NCBI RefSeq assembly: GCF_026420865.1
Contig: NZ_JAPCWC010000007.1
Coordinates: 186,001-250,000 of the forward strand
Length of the DNA: 64,000 nt
DNA from: Novosphingobium clariflavum
Lineage (GTDB): Bacteria; Pseudomonadota; Alphaproteobacteria; Sphingomonadales; Sphingomonadaceae
Direction: 5' to 3'
Of the stretch, positions 28,792 to 37,722 are shown piece by piece. Within the stretch, counting starts at the first letter, position 1; every line of letters starts with the position of its first letter. Below the pieces are notes generated by a model. It had not been told where the DNA came from. It saw nothing but the letters and a program-made list of their open reading frames with translations, and ran no database searches. A program made the position numbers and the translations under genes.

Positions 28792-29234
28792 CAGTTCGTC
28801 CCTTTCTTGATGAAAATCACCATATCGCTGCCATCCGGCATCGCACCAGCAAGCCGCGTCTCTTCCTGCAATCCGATCAGCCGCACCCACCCGCAGGCAG
28901 CGCGATTGTCAGCGGAAGCCTGCGCCTCGATGCGACGTTCGCGAAGCCGTGAAACGAAGTTTCGCGTGCAGCGGGTCAGATGCGCCGGCACCCGGGGGCG
29001 GTGTACGGAGAATAACCCCCACAACAGCGCATAATGGGGATAGCGGCGCAGGGCACCGCCGCAGAACACGGGCCGCAGGCCATCAGGCGTTTCGTCCCAA
29101 ATGGTGAAGGCACTACCACCCTCGGACAGTTCCCACCCATATTCGAGCCGCTTGGCCTCAGGGATATCCAGCAGCTGCGACGACTGCGGCGCCAGCAGCA
29201 ACAAATCCTCGGGCGCGAAGATCCGCGCATCCAT
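28791..29234 (-). CDS. gp13-like (DUF2833) phage protein, acetyltransferase-like fold
   Basis: 147 residues. FTIWDETPDGLRPVFCGGA followed by YPHYALLWGLF and a late GWVRLIGLQEE strand resembles the T7 gp13/DUF2833 family, which has a GNAT-like fold without a clear catalytic role. It is required for virion assembly in T7-type phages. The gene lies exactly in the gp12-gp13-gp14 order. Confidence 0.62.
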   Translation of the reverse strand: MDARIFAPEDLLLLAPQSSQLLDIPEAKRLEYGWELSEGGSAFTIWDETPDGLRPVFCGGALRRYPHYALLWGLFSVHRPRVPAHLTRCTRNFVSRLRERRIEAQASADNRAACGWVRLIGLQEETRLAGAMPDGSDMVIFIKKGTN

Positions 29235-31508
29235 TCAGTGCTTCTCCATGTTGAGTTCGCCACCCCACGCGGACACGGTGGCTTGCATCGGCGCGCGGCG
29301 CTCCAGGCGCAGGCGCGGGTGGCGGGTGTGATCACCCATCCCGTCAAGGAACTTGAGCCCGGAATAGGGGGCGAACCCCCGGTCAGTGACGCTATCGCCT
29401 TCAAGTTCCTCAAGCGGCTGCAAACTTCCAGGCACCCCGAACGCCAATCCCCGCGCGTCCAACACTTCGACCCAACCCTTGCCGAAACGCGCCTTCCGAG
29501 CCCGCGCAGGGCCGTTGTCTCCGCCGATCTCGAAATCCAGCGACTCTAGCCATGCCTCGAAAGGCAGCCCCGCCCATACCTTGGCGGCAGGCTGCGCGAT
29601 TTCGAACCGCCCATCGCCGTCCGAAGTGCGCGCGTAGAATGCACCGTCGGCCGCAATGTGTAGATTCGAGTTCGGAAGGATCGGGTGCGTAAGAGAGGAA
29701 AGCGGGTCGCCTTCATACAAAGCCGCCATATCGACCATGCATGCGGTCGCCTCGCTTTCGCCGTCCATGCGCCAAGGCGCCATGCGCAGCACATGCCACT
29801 CGCCAGCATATTCCACCCCGATCCAAACCTGATCGAACTTCCCGTCCGGATCGGTGATCGAGCAAATCGTGCGTGCGGCAACCCCGGCGGCCATAGGTCG
29901 GCGGGCAAAGCCCAAAACCTGTTCCTCAGGCAGATAACCGGCAAGCGCCAGCGAGCCGTCGCCCCGCACCACCCACAGGTGATTGAACGGATGTTGCTGC
30001 GCGGCCAGTTCGACCAGCCCAGGATTGCCGATATGGCGAGCGTAGCGGGTAAGGTCGAGTTCCTGCTCGACGTTTCGTGCCGGGTCCAGTTCCGTCTCGT
30101 AAATCCGGTTCCCGGAACGGTCGATATAGAGCGTGCGCGAATTCAACTCGACCAACCCGGCCGTACCGCTGCCCACGTTGTGCTGCTTACGGGACTTGAT
30201 GTTGCCCGGCGCAACCCCTTTTGCCGCGCTGGCCGCCGAGATACCGTGAACGGCGGCAGCAGTGAATGCCAGCAGCTGTTCGTCAGCCACGATATGGCGG
30301 ACCGGGTTTGCATCCTCCAATACCGCGATGAACGCCATGTCGTCGCTCGCTTCGCCGAGTTCGTTCAACTCTGCAAAGCTTTCAAGATCGCCGGAAACGC
30401 CGCCGTAGACCGAGGAATCGAGGCCGAGACACAGACGCTCTGCCCATATGCCGCCGCAAGCAGGCCACCCGCGCGTGTTGCTGAAAGAGCCGAAGCTCCA
30501 ACGATAGCTACCATAAGAATAATCGGCGGAAACCGCAGGCATTTCGTATTCGACGTAAGTGTTTTTCCAATAGCCACCGACGTAACTGTAGCTTCCACCG
30601 GATGCCCCGGTTGAAAAGGGAAGATGCCGCAATACCGTACCGGAAACTTTGGTTGCGCTAGTGTACGCAGTGATGCGAACGACGCCCCAGCGATCGTGAA
30701 TGAACTCCAGTTGGACACCACCCGCCGGCTTGTCGTTCACATCGACACCGCTCGCGATGCCGTCCCACTCAACGCCTTCCGTATGCACCGGGGTCAGCGT
30801 CCCCGTGCGGATCTTGTTGTCCTTATCCGGGTTGCCACCCACTACGCGATAAACCCGGTCATTGGCCGAAAGGTACTGGCCCAGCACAACAGTCGTGTAC
30901 GGCTCCCACGCCGTAATATCACCCAAGTCCTCGGATTCGATGCGGAACAGGCTTCCTACGTCGGTAGGCGCAAACAGCGCCGACGAGGACTCCATGTCGA
31001 TATTGCCGGAAATGCCGGAAACACTGACCGTTTTGCTTTCGTCCTTGTTCCGCTTTTCGAACGGACCATCAGTGAAGACATACTCTTCGAAGCCGAAAAC
31101 ATCGGCCCCGTCGCGATAGAACTTCTGCGGCGCGTGCTCCCGGTGGAAGCAATAGAGAACATCGAAGGATTGATGAAAAGTCAGCCCTTGTACCTGCGCC
31201 CAGGTATATGGCGTGTCGATCGTCGTCAGCAGCGCATCGTTGGTGAAGATCGCCACTTTGCCCGCCGAGAAAGCCAGTACATGCCCCTGCGTAGTCGAGA
31301 ACTCGAACCGCACGAACCGGAAGGGGCCGGGAATGGTCTGGACATGGATGGTCCCCGGCATGGCCTCGGCCACGCCCTCGACCATCGGAGCAAAACCCAC
31401 CATTTCGGCCAAAGCGATCGAATAGATATTCTGGTCGGTGCGGGCCTGCAGGCGCTTGGACAGTTCGCCACCGTTAAAGCTGACTTGCGCCGGCGTAACT
31501 CTGGACAT
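29235..31508 (-). CDS. Tail tubular protein B-like (nozzle) protein
   Basis: 757 residues. It begins PAQVSFNGGELSKRLQARTD, a motif common to podovirus nozzle and tail-needle hub proteins, and the body is beta-rich with many Trp/Tyr and Gly residues. It should form the distal tail tube below the gp11-like ring. The start (ATG at 31508) lies 4 bases after the gp11-like stop. The frame is open further upstream without coding character. Confidence 0.75.
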   Translation of the reverse strand: MSRVTPAQVSFNGGELSKRLQARTDQNIYSIALAEMVGFAPMVEGVAEAMPGTIHVQTIPGPFRFVRFEFSTTQGHVLAFSAGKVAIFTNDALLTTIDTPYTWAQVQGLTFHQSFDVLYCFHREHAPQKFYRDGADVFGFEEYVFTDGPFEKRNKDESKTVSVSGISGNIDMESSSALFAPTDVGSLFRIESEDLGDITAWEPYTTVVLGQYLSANDRVYRVVGGNPDKDNKIRTGTLTPVHTEGVEWDGIASGVDVNDKPAGGVQLEFIHDRWGVVRITAYTSATKVSGTVLRHLPFSTGASGGSYSYVGGYWKNTYVEYEMPAVSADYSYGSYRWSFGSFSNTRGWPACGGIWAERLCLGLDSSVYGGVSGDLESFAELNELGEASDDMAFIAVLEDANPVRHIVADEQLLAFTAAAVHGISAASAAKGVAPGNIKSRKQHNVGSGTAGLVELNSRTLYIDRSGNRIYETELDPARNVEQELDLTRYARHIGNPGLVELAAQQHPFNHLWVVRGDGSLALAGYLPEEQVLGFARRPMAAGVAARTICSITDPDGKFDQVWIGVEYAGEWHVLRMAPWRMDGESEATACMVDMAALYEGDPLSSLTHPILPNSNLHIAADGAFYARTSDGDGRFEIAQPAAKVWAGLPFEAWLESLDFEIGGDNGPARARKARFGKGWVEVLDARGLAFGVPGSLQPLEELEGDSVTDRGFAPYSGLKFLDGMGDHTRHPRLRLERRAPMQATVSAWGGELNMEKH

Positions 31509-31512
31509 GGGA

Positions 31513-32139
31513 TCAATCCGCGTGGGGGTTGAACGGGCCGCGCATGCTCTGCAACCAGCGACTGCGCCTGGTGACCGGGCCGCGATTGCCCCGCTGCGAT
31601 TCCAGACCATCAACGCGCTTGGCACGCTTGATCCAGTAGTCGGCCTTCTGAGATTGCTTTTCGGAAAGGCCCGACGCACCAGTCAGGTCCTCGGCCATAT
31701 CATCCGCAAGCACATAGGTTGCAGCTTTGGCGAAGGTCGCCGGCCATGCCTGCACGTTGTCGATGGTCGCGACCGATATGTAGCGGATGGCAAGCGGTGC
31801 CTTGGCATCCGAAAGGATCGACTTCCCCTCGACCTCCCCGTCATAGTAGAATTCCCGGCCGTCGATGATGCGCGACGGCAGCAGCCGGACGCAATCGGCA
31901 GGCAGCGCGAATGTCCGTTCATAGCCCCATGCCGGGGCAGGCCCCGCGTTCAGCAGAGCGCGCTCAATGCCGAAGTTCCACGGGTGGTCTGCCAGCAATG
32001 CCCGGATCGAAAGCGACCAGAACGCGCGCGCGCAGATCGCCAACTTGTTTTCACCCTGAATGTCCGTAATCCGCTGGCTTGACCCCAGCAGGGCCGCAGC
32101 CGCGTTGACGATTCCCGTTTTGGTCAGCTGCCCGGACAT
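31513..32139 (-). CDS. Tail tubular protein A-like (gp11) protein
   Basis: 208 residues. TKTGIVNAAAALLGSSQRI, then LLADHPWNFGIERALL and WGYERTFALPADCVRLLP are the familiar pattern of T7-like tail tube A/head completion proteins. It forms the ring linking portal and nozzle. A candidate ribosome site lies before the ATG at 32139, and a 128-base gap separates it from the preceding virion gene. Confidence 0.82.
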   Translation of the reverse strand: MSGQLTKTGIVNAAAALLGSSQRITDIQGENKLAICARAFWSLSIRALLADHPWNFGIERALLNAGPAPAWGYERTFALPADCVRLLPSRIIDGREFYYDGEVEGKSILSDAKAPLAIRYISVATIDNVQAWPATFAKAATYVLADDMAEDLTGASGLSEKQSQKADYWIKRAKRVDGLESQRGNRGPVTRRSRWLQSMRGPFNPHAD

Positions 32140-32267
32140 TCCTGTGCTTTCGAAAGAGGCGGCGCGCCGGGTGTTTCTCCAATCCCTGTCCGTCGAAACT
32201 ATTCCCTGCCGGGGCCCGACACGCCGCAGTTGAAGGCGGCCCAAAGGCCGCCCCCGGAGAGTTCTCG

Positions 32268-32693
32268 TCAGCGCTTGCTGGCGAACACAGCCACAACGAT
32301 CGATCCCGCCGCCGGCAACGCCGCGGACGGGAAGAACTTGATGCGCTCGGGATTGGTCAGCGGGTCCGCCGCCAGCTGCGCCACTGGAATGGTGAACACC
32401 TTGGTCACCCCGGCGGCAGGCCCTGCCTGGGCAATGCCATACTTGGTCGGAGCGGCATCGGTGCCGATCGTGAAGTTGATTGCCGAAAGGTCCACGCTCG
32501 ATGCCATGCGCGCTTCGAACACGGATACGCCCTCGCGCACATCGGCGGCGATGATGTTATTCGCCGCGCCCCCGCCATCGGTCGCCAGATTGACGACATT
32601 GCGGAAACGACGAACGCCGGCATCGACGACGATGCCGGACGGACGGTGAAGCGGATCGGTGCCGCTGTAAGCAGAGCCGTAGATATCGGCCAT
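32268..32693 (-). CDS. Small virion-associated protein downstream of capsid
   Basis: 141 residues, mostly beta-type, no TM. It follows the major capsid gene by 88 bases with a GGAG ribosome site before the ATG at 32693. It may be a head decoration or capsid-stabilising protein by position and size, but no family is recognised. Confidence 0.65.
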   Translation of the reverse strand: MADIYGSAYSGTDPLHRPSGIVVDAGVRRFRNVVNLATDGGGAANNIIAADVREGVSVFEARMASSVDLSAINFTIGTDAAPTKYGIAQAGPAAGVTKVFTIPVAQLAADPLTNPERIKFFPSAALPAAGSIVVAVFASKR

Positions 32694-32781
32694 GTCGGGT
32701 ACTCCCAAAGTGCGGAGCGGGCCTCACGCACCGCGCCCGCGATTGCGGATGGGCGGAGGCCAAAGCCCCCGCCCGCATGCG

Positions 32782-33690
32782 TCACTGCGTTTCGATGATG
32801 AAGCAGAGGTCTTCGTCGGTACGGACAGCCGCCGAACGGGCCGAGCCCCAGTACTGCCAGGCGAAATCCTTATCGTCGCGCTGGGTGATCTTGCCCATAA
32901 ATTCGACCCACTTGCCGCGGTGCATGCCGCTCGGGAAGATCATGGGCAGACGGCGAGTTGCGCCGCCATTGGTGAAGAAGTTCGACCAGCTTTTCGGCAG
33001 GCTTTCCGCGTCCGCCGTGAACGGAAGGAAGCGGAAGCCCATGAACGGCTTGATTTCCGCGCCGACCAGCGGAGTGGTGCCGCTGTAGCGGGAATTCTTG
33101 TATTCCTCGACCTTGAGCAGCGCCGACTCGTCCTCAGGCTGAAGCAGGACGATCGGCGGTTCCTTCGAGAACGGCGCATGACGCTTGCGCGCCAGCTCAC
33201 GCGCAGCGATCAGCTTGTTCAGCACAAGCCCGGCGCCACCGTGCGGAATGATGTTCGCGGCCTTGAAAGGCACCACGTCGTCGCCGCCTTCACCCTCATA
33301 GCCGTTGCCGAAGAAGCCGGTGAAGAACATGTCGTCGTGATAGGTGCGCCCCGCGTCAGCAACTTCCTTGACCAGCGGCGATCCGAGATCGACCATGGTT
33401 TCCTGGAAGTCTTCGAGATCGGCCAGCGGCGCCACGGTGTTGAGGCGGCCCGGCTTGATCCAGCGCGTGGTGCTGCTGATATCGGTGTTGTTGGTATCGC
33501 CGTTGCGCGAGCCCTTGTCCTGCATCTTGAGCCGACCGAAACGGTTGGTGATGCGCGACTTGGAGTTACCGGTGTAATCGTCACTCGTTCCAGCAAGCAT
33601 CCCGTAGATGCCCGGTTCTTCACGCAGGGTCGCGGTGACGTTGTTGCTGAACGAAGTATTGCGGTGCTGTTCCGCGAAATTATCGGACAC
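32782..33690 (-). CDS. Major capsid protein
   Basis: 302 residues. Position after scaffold, size, and motifs such as DLGSPLVKEVADAGRTYHDDMFF and the C-terminal GKITQRDDKDFAWQYWGSARSAA fit a podovirus major capsid protein. The start is chosen as GTG at 33690: GGAGG lies 5 bases upstream. An in-frame ATG at 33702 contains that same GGAGG in its coding sequence and lacks its own site. The unusual start would matter for virion N-terminal sequencing. Confidence 0.8.
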   Translation of the reverse strand: MSDNFAEQHRNTSFSNNVTATLREEPGIYGMLAGTSDDYTGNSKSRITNRFGRLKMQDKGSRNGDTNNTDISSTTRWIKPGRLNTVAPLADLEDFQETMVDLGSPLVKEVADAGRTYHDDMFFTGFFGNGYEGEGGDDVVPFKAANIIPHGGAGLVLNKLIAARELARKRHAPFSKEPPIVLLQPEDESALLKVEEYKNSRYSGTTPLVGAEIKPFMGFRFLPFTADAESLPKSWSNFFTNGGATRRLPMIFPSGMHRGKWVEFMGKITQRDDKDFAWQYWGSARSAAVRTDEDLCFIIETQ

Positions 33691-33840
33691 TTTTTCCTCC
33701 ATGTCCAAAACAAACGGGTGTCGGTTGCTTCGGACGGGGAGGCGCGACCTAGATCGCGGGCCGGCCTGCCGGATATCGTACCGGGTAGACGGAGCGGCTT
33801 TTGCTCAATGCATCCGGGGCCTGACAACAGGGAAGTCCGG

Positions 33841-33885
33841 AATGAGAAAGCGGGCGAGAACCGAAGTCCCCGCCCGCTCATTCCC
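33841..33885 (-). terminator. Stem-loop between scaffold and capsid genes
   Basis: The arms AGCGGGCG (33849-33856) and CGCCCGCT (33871-33878) pair perfectly. Read on the minus strand, the hairpin is followed by TTTCTCATT. It lies after the scaffold stop and could attenuate the late transcript or act as an RNA processing site before the capsid gene. Confidence 0.6.
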
Positions 33886-33905
33886 AGCGAGGTACGCCCC
33901 GCTGA

Positions 33906-33924
33906 TTTCTCCTAATTGGATAAA
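33906..33924. promoter_or_regulatory. Palindromic operator-like site O1
   Basis: The 19-mer TTTCTCCTAATTGGATAAA has half sites close to TTTATCC and its complement. On the minus strand TTGACA lies just upstream of it, so it could overlap a promoter for the capsid and tail genes. It is the most divergent of six similar sites in the prophage. Confidence 0.5.
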
Positions 33925-33928
33925 TCTG

Positions 33929-34735
33929 TCAACCCTTTGACGCGGCGACCTGCAAATCCTTCCAGCGCTTGCTTTCCATCGTCCCGGACTGCTTGGCTTT
34001 CGCCATAAAGTCGCGGTCGCCCATGAGCCGGTCGATTTCCTTCTGAGCCGCAGGACCGACCAATGTACCCGTCGCAAGATCGACAGCGCCGCCATCGACC
34101 TTTTCGAGTTCGCCAGTTTTCGCGGCGACCCAGCGCAGGAAATCCCACGTCTGACCGGCTCCCCAAGCGCTTTCCAGGCCTTGCATCACCTTGTCGGCGT
34201 CGAACCCGTCCAGCCCTTCAACCTGGTTCAACATGGACGCAATCGCCGTATTTGCGCGCTGGTACGCCGCAGGGCCGAGATTGATTTCGCGCGTGGTCAG
34301 TTCGTCACGGTTCCCCTGCGTCATCCGCGATGCGGCATCGCCTTCGTAAGCGTTGCTCCAGTCCGCCAATTCCTTGGCCTGCCAAGGCAAAAGTCCCAGC
34401 TGGTGAGCCTTCTGCTTGAACGCGTCGGAGCGTTCGGCGCTCGATCCTTCAGGAACGGCAACCTCGTAGTTTTCCCACTTCTCCGGGCGCGCCTTGCCGA
34501 TGAAGTCTTCACGCGCCTTGGCATCATCAGCCGCAGGCAGCGGTACGCGGCCACGCGCCCAGGCCATCGTCTCGATATGGCCGCGCGCCAGATCATCCAC
34601 GGACTTGTAGCGCGAAAGCGTCTCGTTGGCGCGCAAGCCTTCATCGCCCAGCGACCCCATCCATTCTGGCGCGCTCGGCGTCGGTGCGGGGGCCTGAGGG
34701 GCTGCGGGCGTAGGTTCAGGCGTCAGGGTCGTCAT
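33929..34735 (-). CDS. Capsid scaffolding protein
   Basis: 268 residues. A Pro/Thr/Ala-rich N-terminus (about 1-24) precedes a helical charged body with GKARPEKWENYEV and a basic C-terminal end (about 235-268), the usual design of podovirus scaffolds. These proteins guide procapsid assembly and then leave or are degraded. Gene order portal-scaffold-capsid supports it. Its start overlaps the Bbp19-like gene by 20 bases. Confidence 0.78.
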   Translation of the reverse strand: MTTLTPEPTPAAPQAPAPTPSAPEWMGSLGDEGLRANETLSRYKSVDDLARGHIETMAWARGRVPLPAADDAKAREDFIGKARPEKWENYEVAVPEGSSAERSDAFKQKAHQLGLLPWQAKELADWSNAYEGDAASRMTQGNRDELTTREINLGPAAYQRANTAIASMLNQVEGLDGFDADKVMQGLESAWGAGQTWDFLRWVAAKTGELEKVDGGAVDLATGTLVGPAAQKEIDRLMGDRDFMAKAKQSGTMESKRWKDLQVAASKG

Positions 34736-35087
34736 GGGTGGTAGCCTCCCTTATGAGTTGAGCAAGTCGGTCGAGGGTTTGCGCATCGAGGCGCGCGAAG
34801 AGGTGCAGCACAATGGCGCGCCGCCCCTCCCGAAAGTTGAGTTCTTCGGCGCTGGCGCCAGGGCGAACCTTGCCCATGCCCGCCGCAAGGCCGAGGTCCT
34901 GCAAAACGATTGCCGCCTCTGGCGTCAGCTGACCGTCGCGCAGGAACACCTTGCGATAGGCGCGAATGGTTTTGGCACGGAGCAACAACGCGGTCGCCGC
35001 CCGTGAACGGCCTGCCATCGATCGGCGGTGGGCCGCTACCGCCTGGACTTCGCGATCAAGCGACACTGCCGGCCGCCATCGAAACAT
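34716..35087 (-). CDS. Bbp19-like phage structural protein
   Basis: 123 residues. AYRKVFLRDGQLTPEAAIVLQDLGLAAGMG and NFREGRRAIVLHLFARL match the small family typified by Bordetella phage BPP-1 Bbp19, found between portal and scaffold genes. Role unknown, possibly a head-tail or scaffold cofactor. The start is uncertain: ATG 35087 overlaps the portal gene by 32 bases, while GTG 35066 or ATG 35018 are alternatives. Confidence 0.65.
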   Translation of the reverse strand: MFRWRPAVSLDREVQAVAAHRRSMAGRSRAATALLLRAKTIRAYRKVFLRDGQLTPEAAIVLQDLGLAAGMGKVRPGASAEELNFREGRRAIVLHLFARLDAQTLDRLAQLIREATTHDDPDA

Positions 35088-36726
35088 TCTTCACGGTGTC
35101 GCTGACGGCAGGCAGCGCGGCCAGCAATGCCTGCTGCTGTGCTTCCTGCTGTTTCTGCGCGTCGAAAGCCTGCTTGTCTTCGTCGGTTGCGCGCATCGAT
35201 GCCGGAACACCAGCATTCTTGCCCAACACGTCCAGAACGCGCGCCATCGGGTACTCACGGCGGAAATCGTCCACCACGGTCTTGTCGAACTGCGCCAGCA
35301 ATCCAACCTGCTGCGCAAGCGACAGAAATGCCGTCGTGTCCTGAGCCTGCATCATGCGCGTCAGCTCATTGTCGTAGACCCAACTGAACTCGCCCTCGGC
35401 CTCGAAGTATTCCAGCACCTCGCCCGGCGCGTCGTTGAACTCGCCCATTTCAGCCATAAGCGCCAATTCCCGCACCGTCATGGGCGCCAGCCATTCGGAT
35501 TCTTGCCGCGCCAACGGCGCAAGCAAGACACCCTTTTCGGCCCGCTCCTCTTCGGTGCGGGTGGCCGTGATATGGGTTTTCTGCTCGCGCGCGATTTGCA
35601 GAAGGTCGCGCCCATAACCCTTGTCGATAATCGCGCGGGCCTCCTGCGACAGCAGTTGGCCTTCCGTGGAGTCGGACGCATCGAAAAACGTTTTGAGCTT
35701 GGGATTGCCCCGCTCGTCGAGGCCGCCATAGGTTACGCCCAAGGCCTTGAGTTCGAGGATCGCTCCGTCAAGTTCATCGTCGCCGGCAAGTAGCGGTGGG
35801 AGCATCTTCAATTCCGCACTGAACACACGGTTATGCGTGATTTCCTGCAACAGCCGAATCTGCGGCAAGATCCGCATGGTAGGGCTGAACCCCCAGCTAT
35901 TGCGCAAACCGCGCGTGAAGGTTGAAAAGATCCTCGGCTTGGAATGATAGCCGCCGCGCAGGAATACCTGATGATCCCCGCCGCAGAGGTAATAGGCGGA
36001 TGACCACGGCTTGCCGTGATGGTCGATACGCTCAGGATCGAACTCAAGGTTCGGTTCGATCACATGGATGAACTCGAATTCCTGCGTCTTCCGCTTATCG
36101 TCCCCGATGGCCTTCACCACAGGTTCAGGGGTATCGCGGCCCCACTTGCCAAGCGCCTGCTCGGCGGTCAGCGCAAACTTGCGGTGCATGCGGAAGGGAT
36201 TGCCGGATGCATCCCACTCCACGAACTGCTCGCCCACGAACTCGCTCTCGTAGGACAGGCCCAGCCTTCTGCCGCTGACCGGGCTATAGCGAATGTCGAT
36301 CCACATGGATTGCGCGGCGAAGGCGTAGAGGCTCATGGCGCTTTCATGCACCGCACCCACGAATCCGCTCTCCGGATCATGGCGCAGGGCAAACAGGCGC
36401 ATTTCTTTCTGCTCTACCCATTGCTGGACCCGAACCGATTTCATCAGATCGGCATCCAAAGCCAGCTTCTGCCAGCGCTGCCCGCGCGGCATGACGAAGC
36501 CCTCGAACAGCGAGACACCATCCTCCATCGCCTGCGCGGCATAAGGTTCGTGCATCTGCGCGTCCTTCCGGCCGCCCATGGCGTACCAACCCGCCATCGC
36601 GCCGCCGTAGAACTGGTTCATTTCAGGGTAGACCAGGCGGGCGATTTCGCTCCACAGAGGGTCATAGTTGGAGCGCAGCATCTCCATGCGCGCCTGATTG
36701 GCCTTTACGCCCTCAGCAGTAATCAT
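35056..36726 (-). CDS. Portal (head-to-tail connector) protein
   Basis: 556 residues, the usual podovirus portal size. Conserved motifs are near the N-terminus (LWSEIARLVYPEM, EDGVSLFEGFVMPRG) and in the stem and wing region (RGLRNSWGFSPTMRILPQIRLLQEI), matching the bacteriophage head-to-tail connecting protein family. The C-terminal Gln/Ala-rich helix (about 515-545) is typical of the barrel. It forms the dodecameric DNA channel at one capsid vertex. Confidence 0.9.
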   Translation of the reverse strand: MITAEGVKANQARMEMLRSNYDPLWSEIARLVYPEMNQFYGGAMAGWYAMGGRKDAQMHEPYAAQAMEDGVSLFEGFVMPRGQRWQKLALDADLMKSVRVQQWVEQKEMRLFALRHDPESGFVGAVHESAMSLYAFAAQSMWIDIRYSPVSGRRLGLSYESEFVGEQFVEWDASGNPFRMHRKFALTAEQALGKWGRDTPEPVVKAIGDDKRKTQEFEFIHVIEPNLEFDPERIDHHGKPWSSAYYLCGGDHQVFLRGGYHSKPRIFSTFTRGLRNSWGFSPTMRILPQIRLLQEITHNRVFSAELKMLPPLLAGDDELDGAILELKALGVTYGGLDERGNPKLKTFFDASDSTEGQLLSQEARAIIDKGYGRDLLQIAREQKTHITATRTEEERAEKGVLLAPLARQESEWLAPMTVRELALMAEMGEFNDAPGEVLEYFEAEGEFSWVYDNELTRMMQAQDTTAFLSLAQQVGLLAQFDKTVVDDFRREYPMARVLDVLGKNAGVPASMRATDEDKQAFDAQKQQEAQQQALLAALPAVSDTVKNVSMAAGSVA

Positions 36727-36744
36727 CCGCCCGGCCCCTAATCG

Positions 36745-37464
36745 TCAGTCGTCGTCGTCGCCGCCGTCAGCGGCAGCTGCGGCGGAGGTTTCGGTTTCCG
36801 GTTGATGGAATGCGAGATGGCCCGCAGGAATGCGGGCATTGGCGCCGCCGCCGATTGCGATCGGGTTGACAAAATTCACGACCGAGACCGGATCGCCATC
36901 GGCCCCGAGAAGCCATGCCTTCGTGACCTCCGACCGCTTCGCGCCGATGGGGAACACGATGGGCTGTTCCAGCGATATGGTGCGGCGCGAATGATCGAGC
37001 TTGAACGCGCCCGCCTGGAATTCGAGGTCATCCAGATCGGCCAGCGTCATATCGTCGCTGCCGGTAAAGGCGATGCGGTGGAAGGGCCCGACCGCCATGC
37101 CGACGATTGCCAGCTTGCGAACCGTGCTGGGTACGGCCTGGGCTACTGTGCCGGCCTCGGCATCGCGCAGCTTGGCCTCCATCGCGCTGAACCGCTCATC
37201 GTATTCAACCCGCAGCGCATCGATATCGGACGCGGTGAAGATCGTGACCCCCTGCTCTGCGGCCAGTTCCTTGATGCTCTGTTCCCGCGCCAGCAGTGCG
37301 CGCGCAGCCTGCTCCACGTCGATCGCCTTGAGCATCCCGGTCCGATTGGCCGCCGCAATTTCCGCCTCCCGCAGCGCTGCCAGTTCGGCGTCATCCAGCG
37401 TTGGGAAGGCCGCAACGATGTCATCGATCGTCGATTTGATTAGTTTCGCAATTTTCTCGGTCAT
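36745..37464 (-). CDS. Hypothetical virion-cluster protein with acidic C-terminus
   Basis: 239 residues. The first 110 are helical (LDDAELAALREAEIAAANR, LREYDERF-like coiled region) and the next 100 appear beta-rich; the end is Ala-rich and finishes in four Asp. It lies between terminase-associated small genes and portal. No family recognised; a head completion or portal-associated role is a positional guess. Confidence 0.65.
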   Translation of the reverse strand: MTEKIAKLIKSTIDDIVAAFPTLDDAELAALREAEIAAANRTGMLKAIDVEQAARALLAREQSIKELAAEQGVTIFTASDIDALRVEYDERFSAMEAKLRDAEAGTVAQAVPSTVRKLAIVGMAVGPFHRIAFTGSDDMTLADLDDLEFQAGAFKLDHSRRTISLEQPIVFPIGAKRSEVTKAWLLGADGDPVSVVNFVNPIAIGGGANARIPAGHLAFHQPETETSAAAAADGGDDDD

Positions 37465-37495
37465 CCGATGTTCCCTTCGTGTCCACGCCCGGCGA

Positions 37496-37720
37496 TCAGC
37501 CGCCCAGCGAAGTCTTCTTGCCGCCCGAAACCTCAGCCCCGAGGGAGCCCGTGCGCTTGTTCGCCAGCGACCCGCGCCGCGCCGCGACGGCATCCATGAC
37601 CACGGTGTTGGACCGGTCGATCGCCTGCGGCTGCGCCACCGGCGCCGTGACCTTCGGCTTGTCCAAGAGCCCCGCCATCGCCGCGACCGGCGAAATCAAC
37701 ATCTTCCCCACTGCACCCAT
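37496..37720 (-). CDS. Small hypothetical virion-cluster protein
   Basis: 74 residues, basic, with a hydrophobic patch at the start (MLISPVAAMAGLL) and a flexible Lys/Gly/Ser tail. It lies 2 bases after the terminase large subunit gene. Similar short Met-Gly-starting proteins sit beside podovirus terminases, but no function is known. Confidence 0.6.
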   Translation of the reverse strand: MGAVGKMLISPVAAMAGLLDKPKVTAPVAQPQAIDRSNTVVMDAVAARRGSLANKRTGSLGAEVSGGKKTSLGG

Positions 37721-37722
37721 GC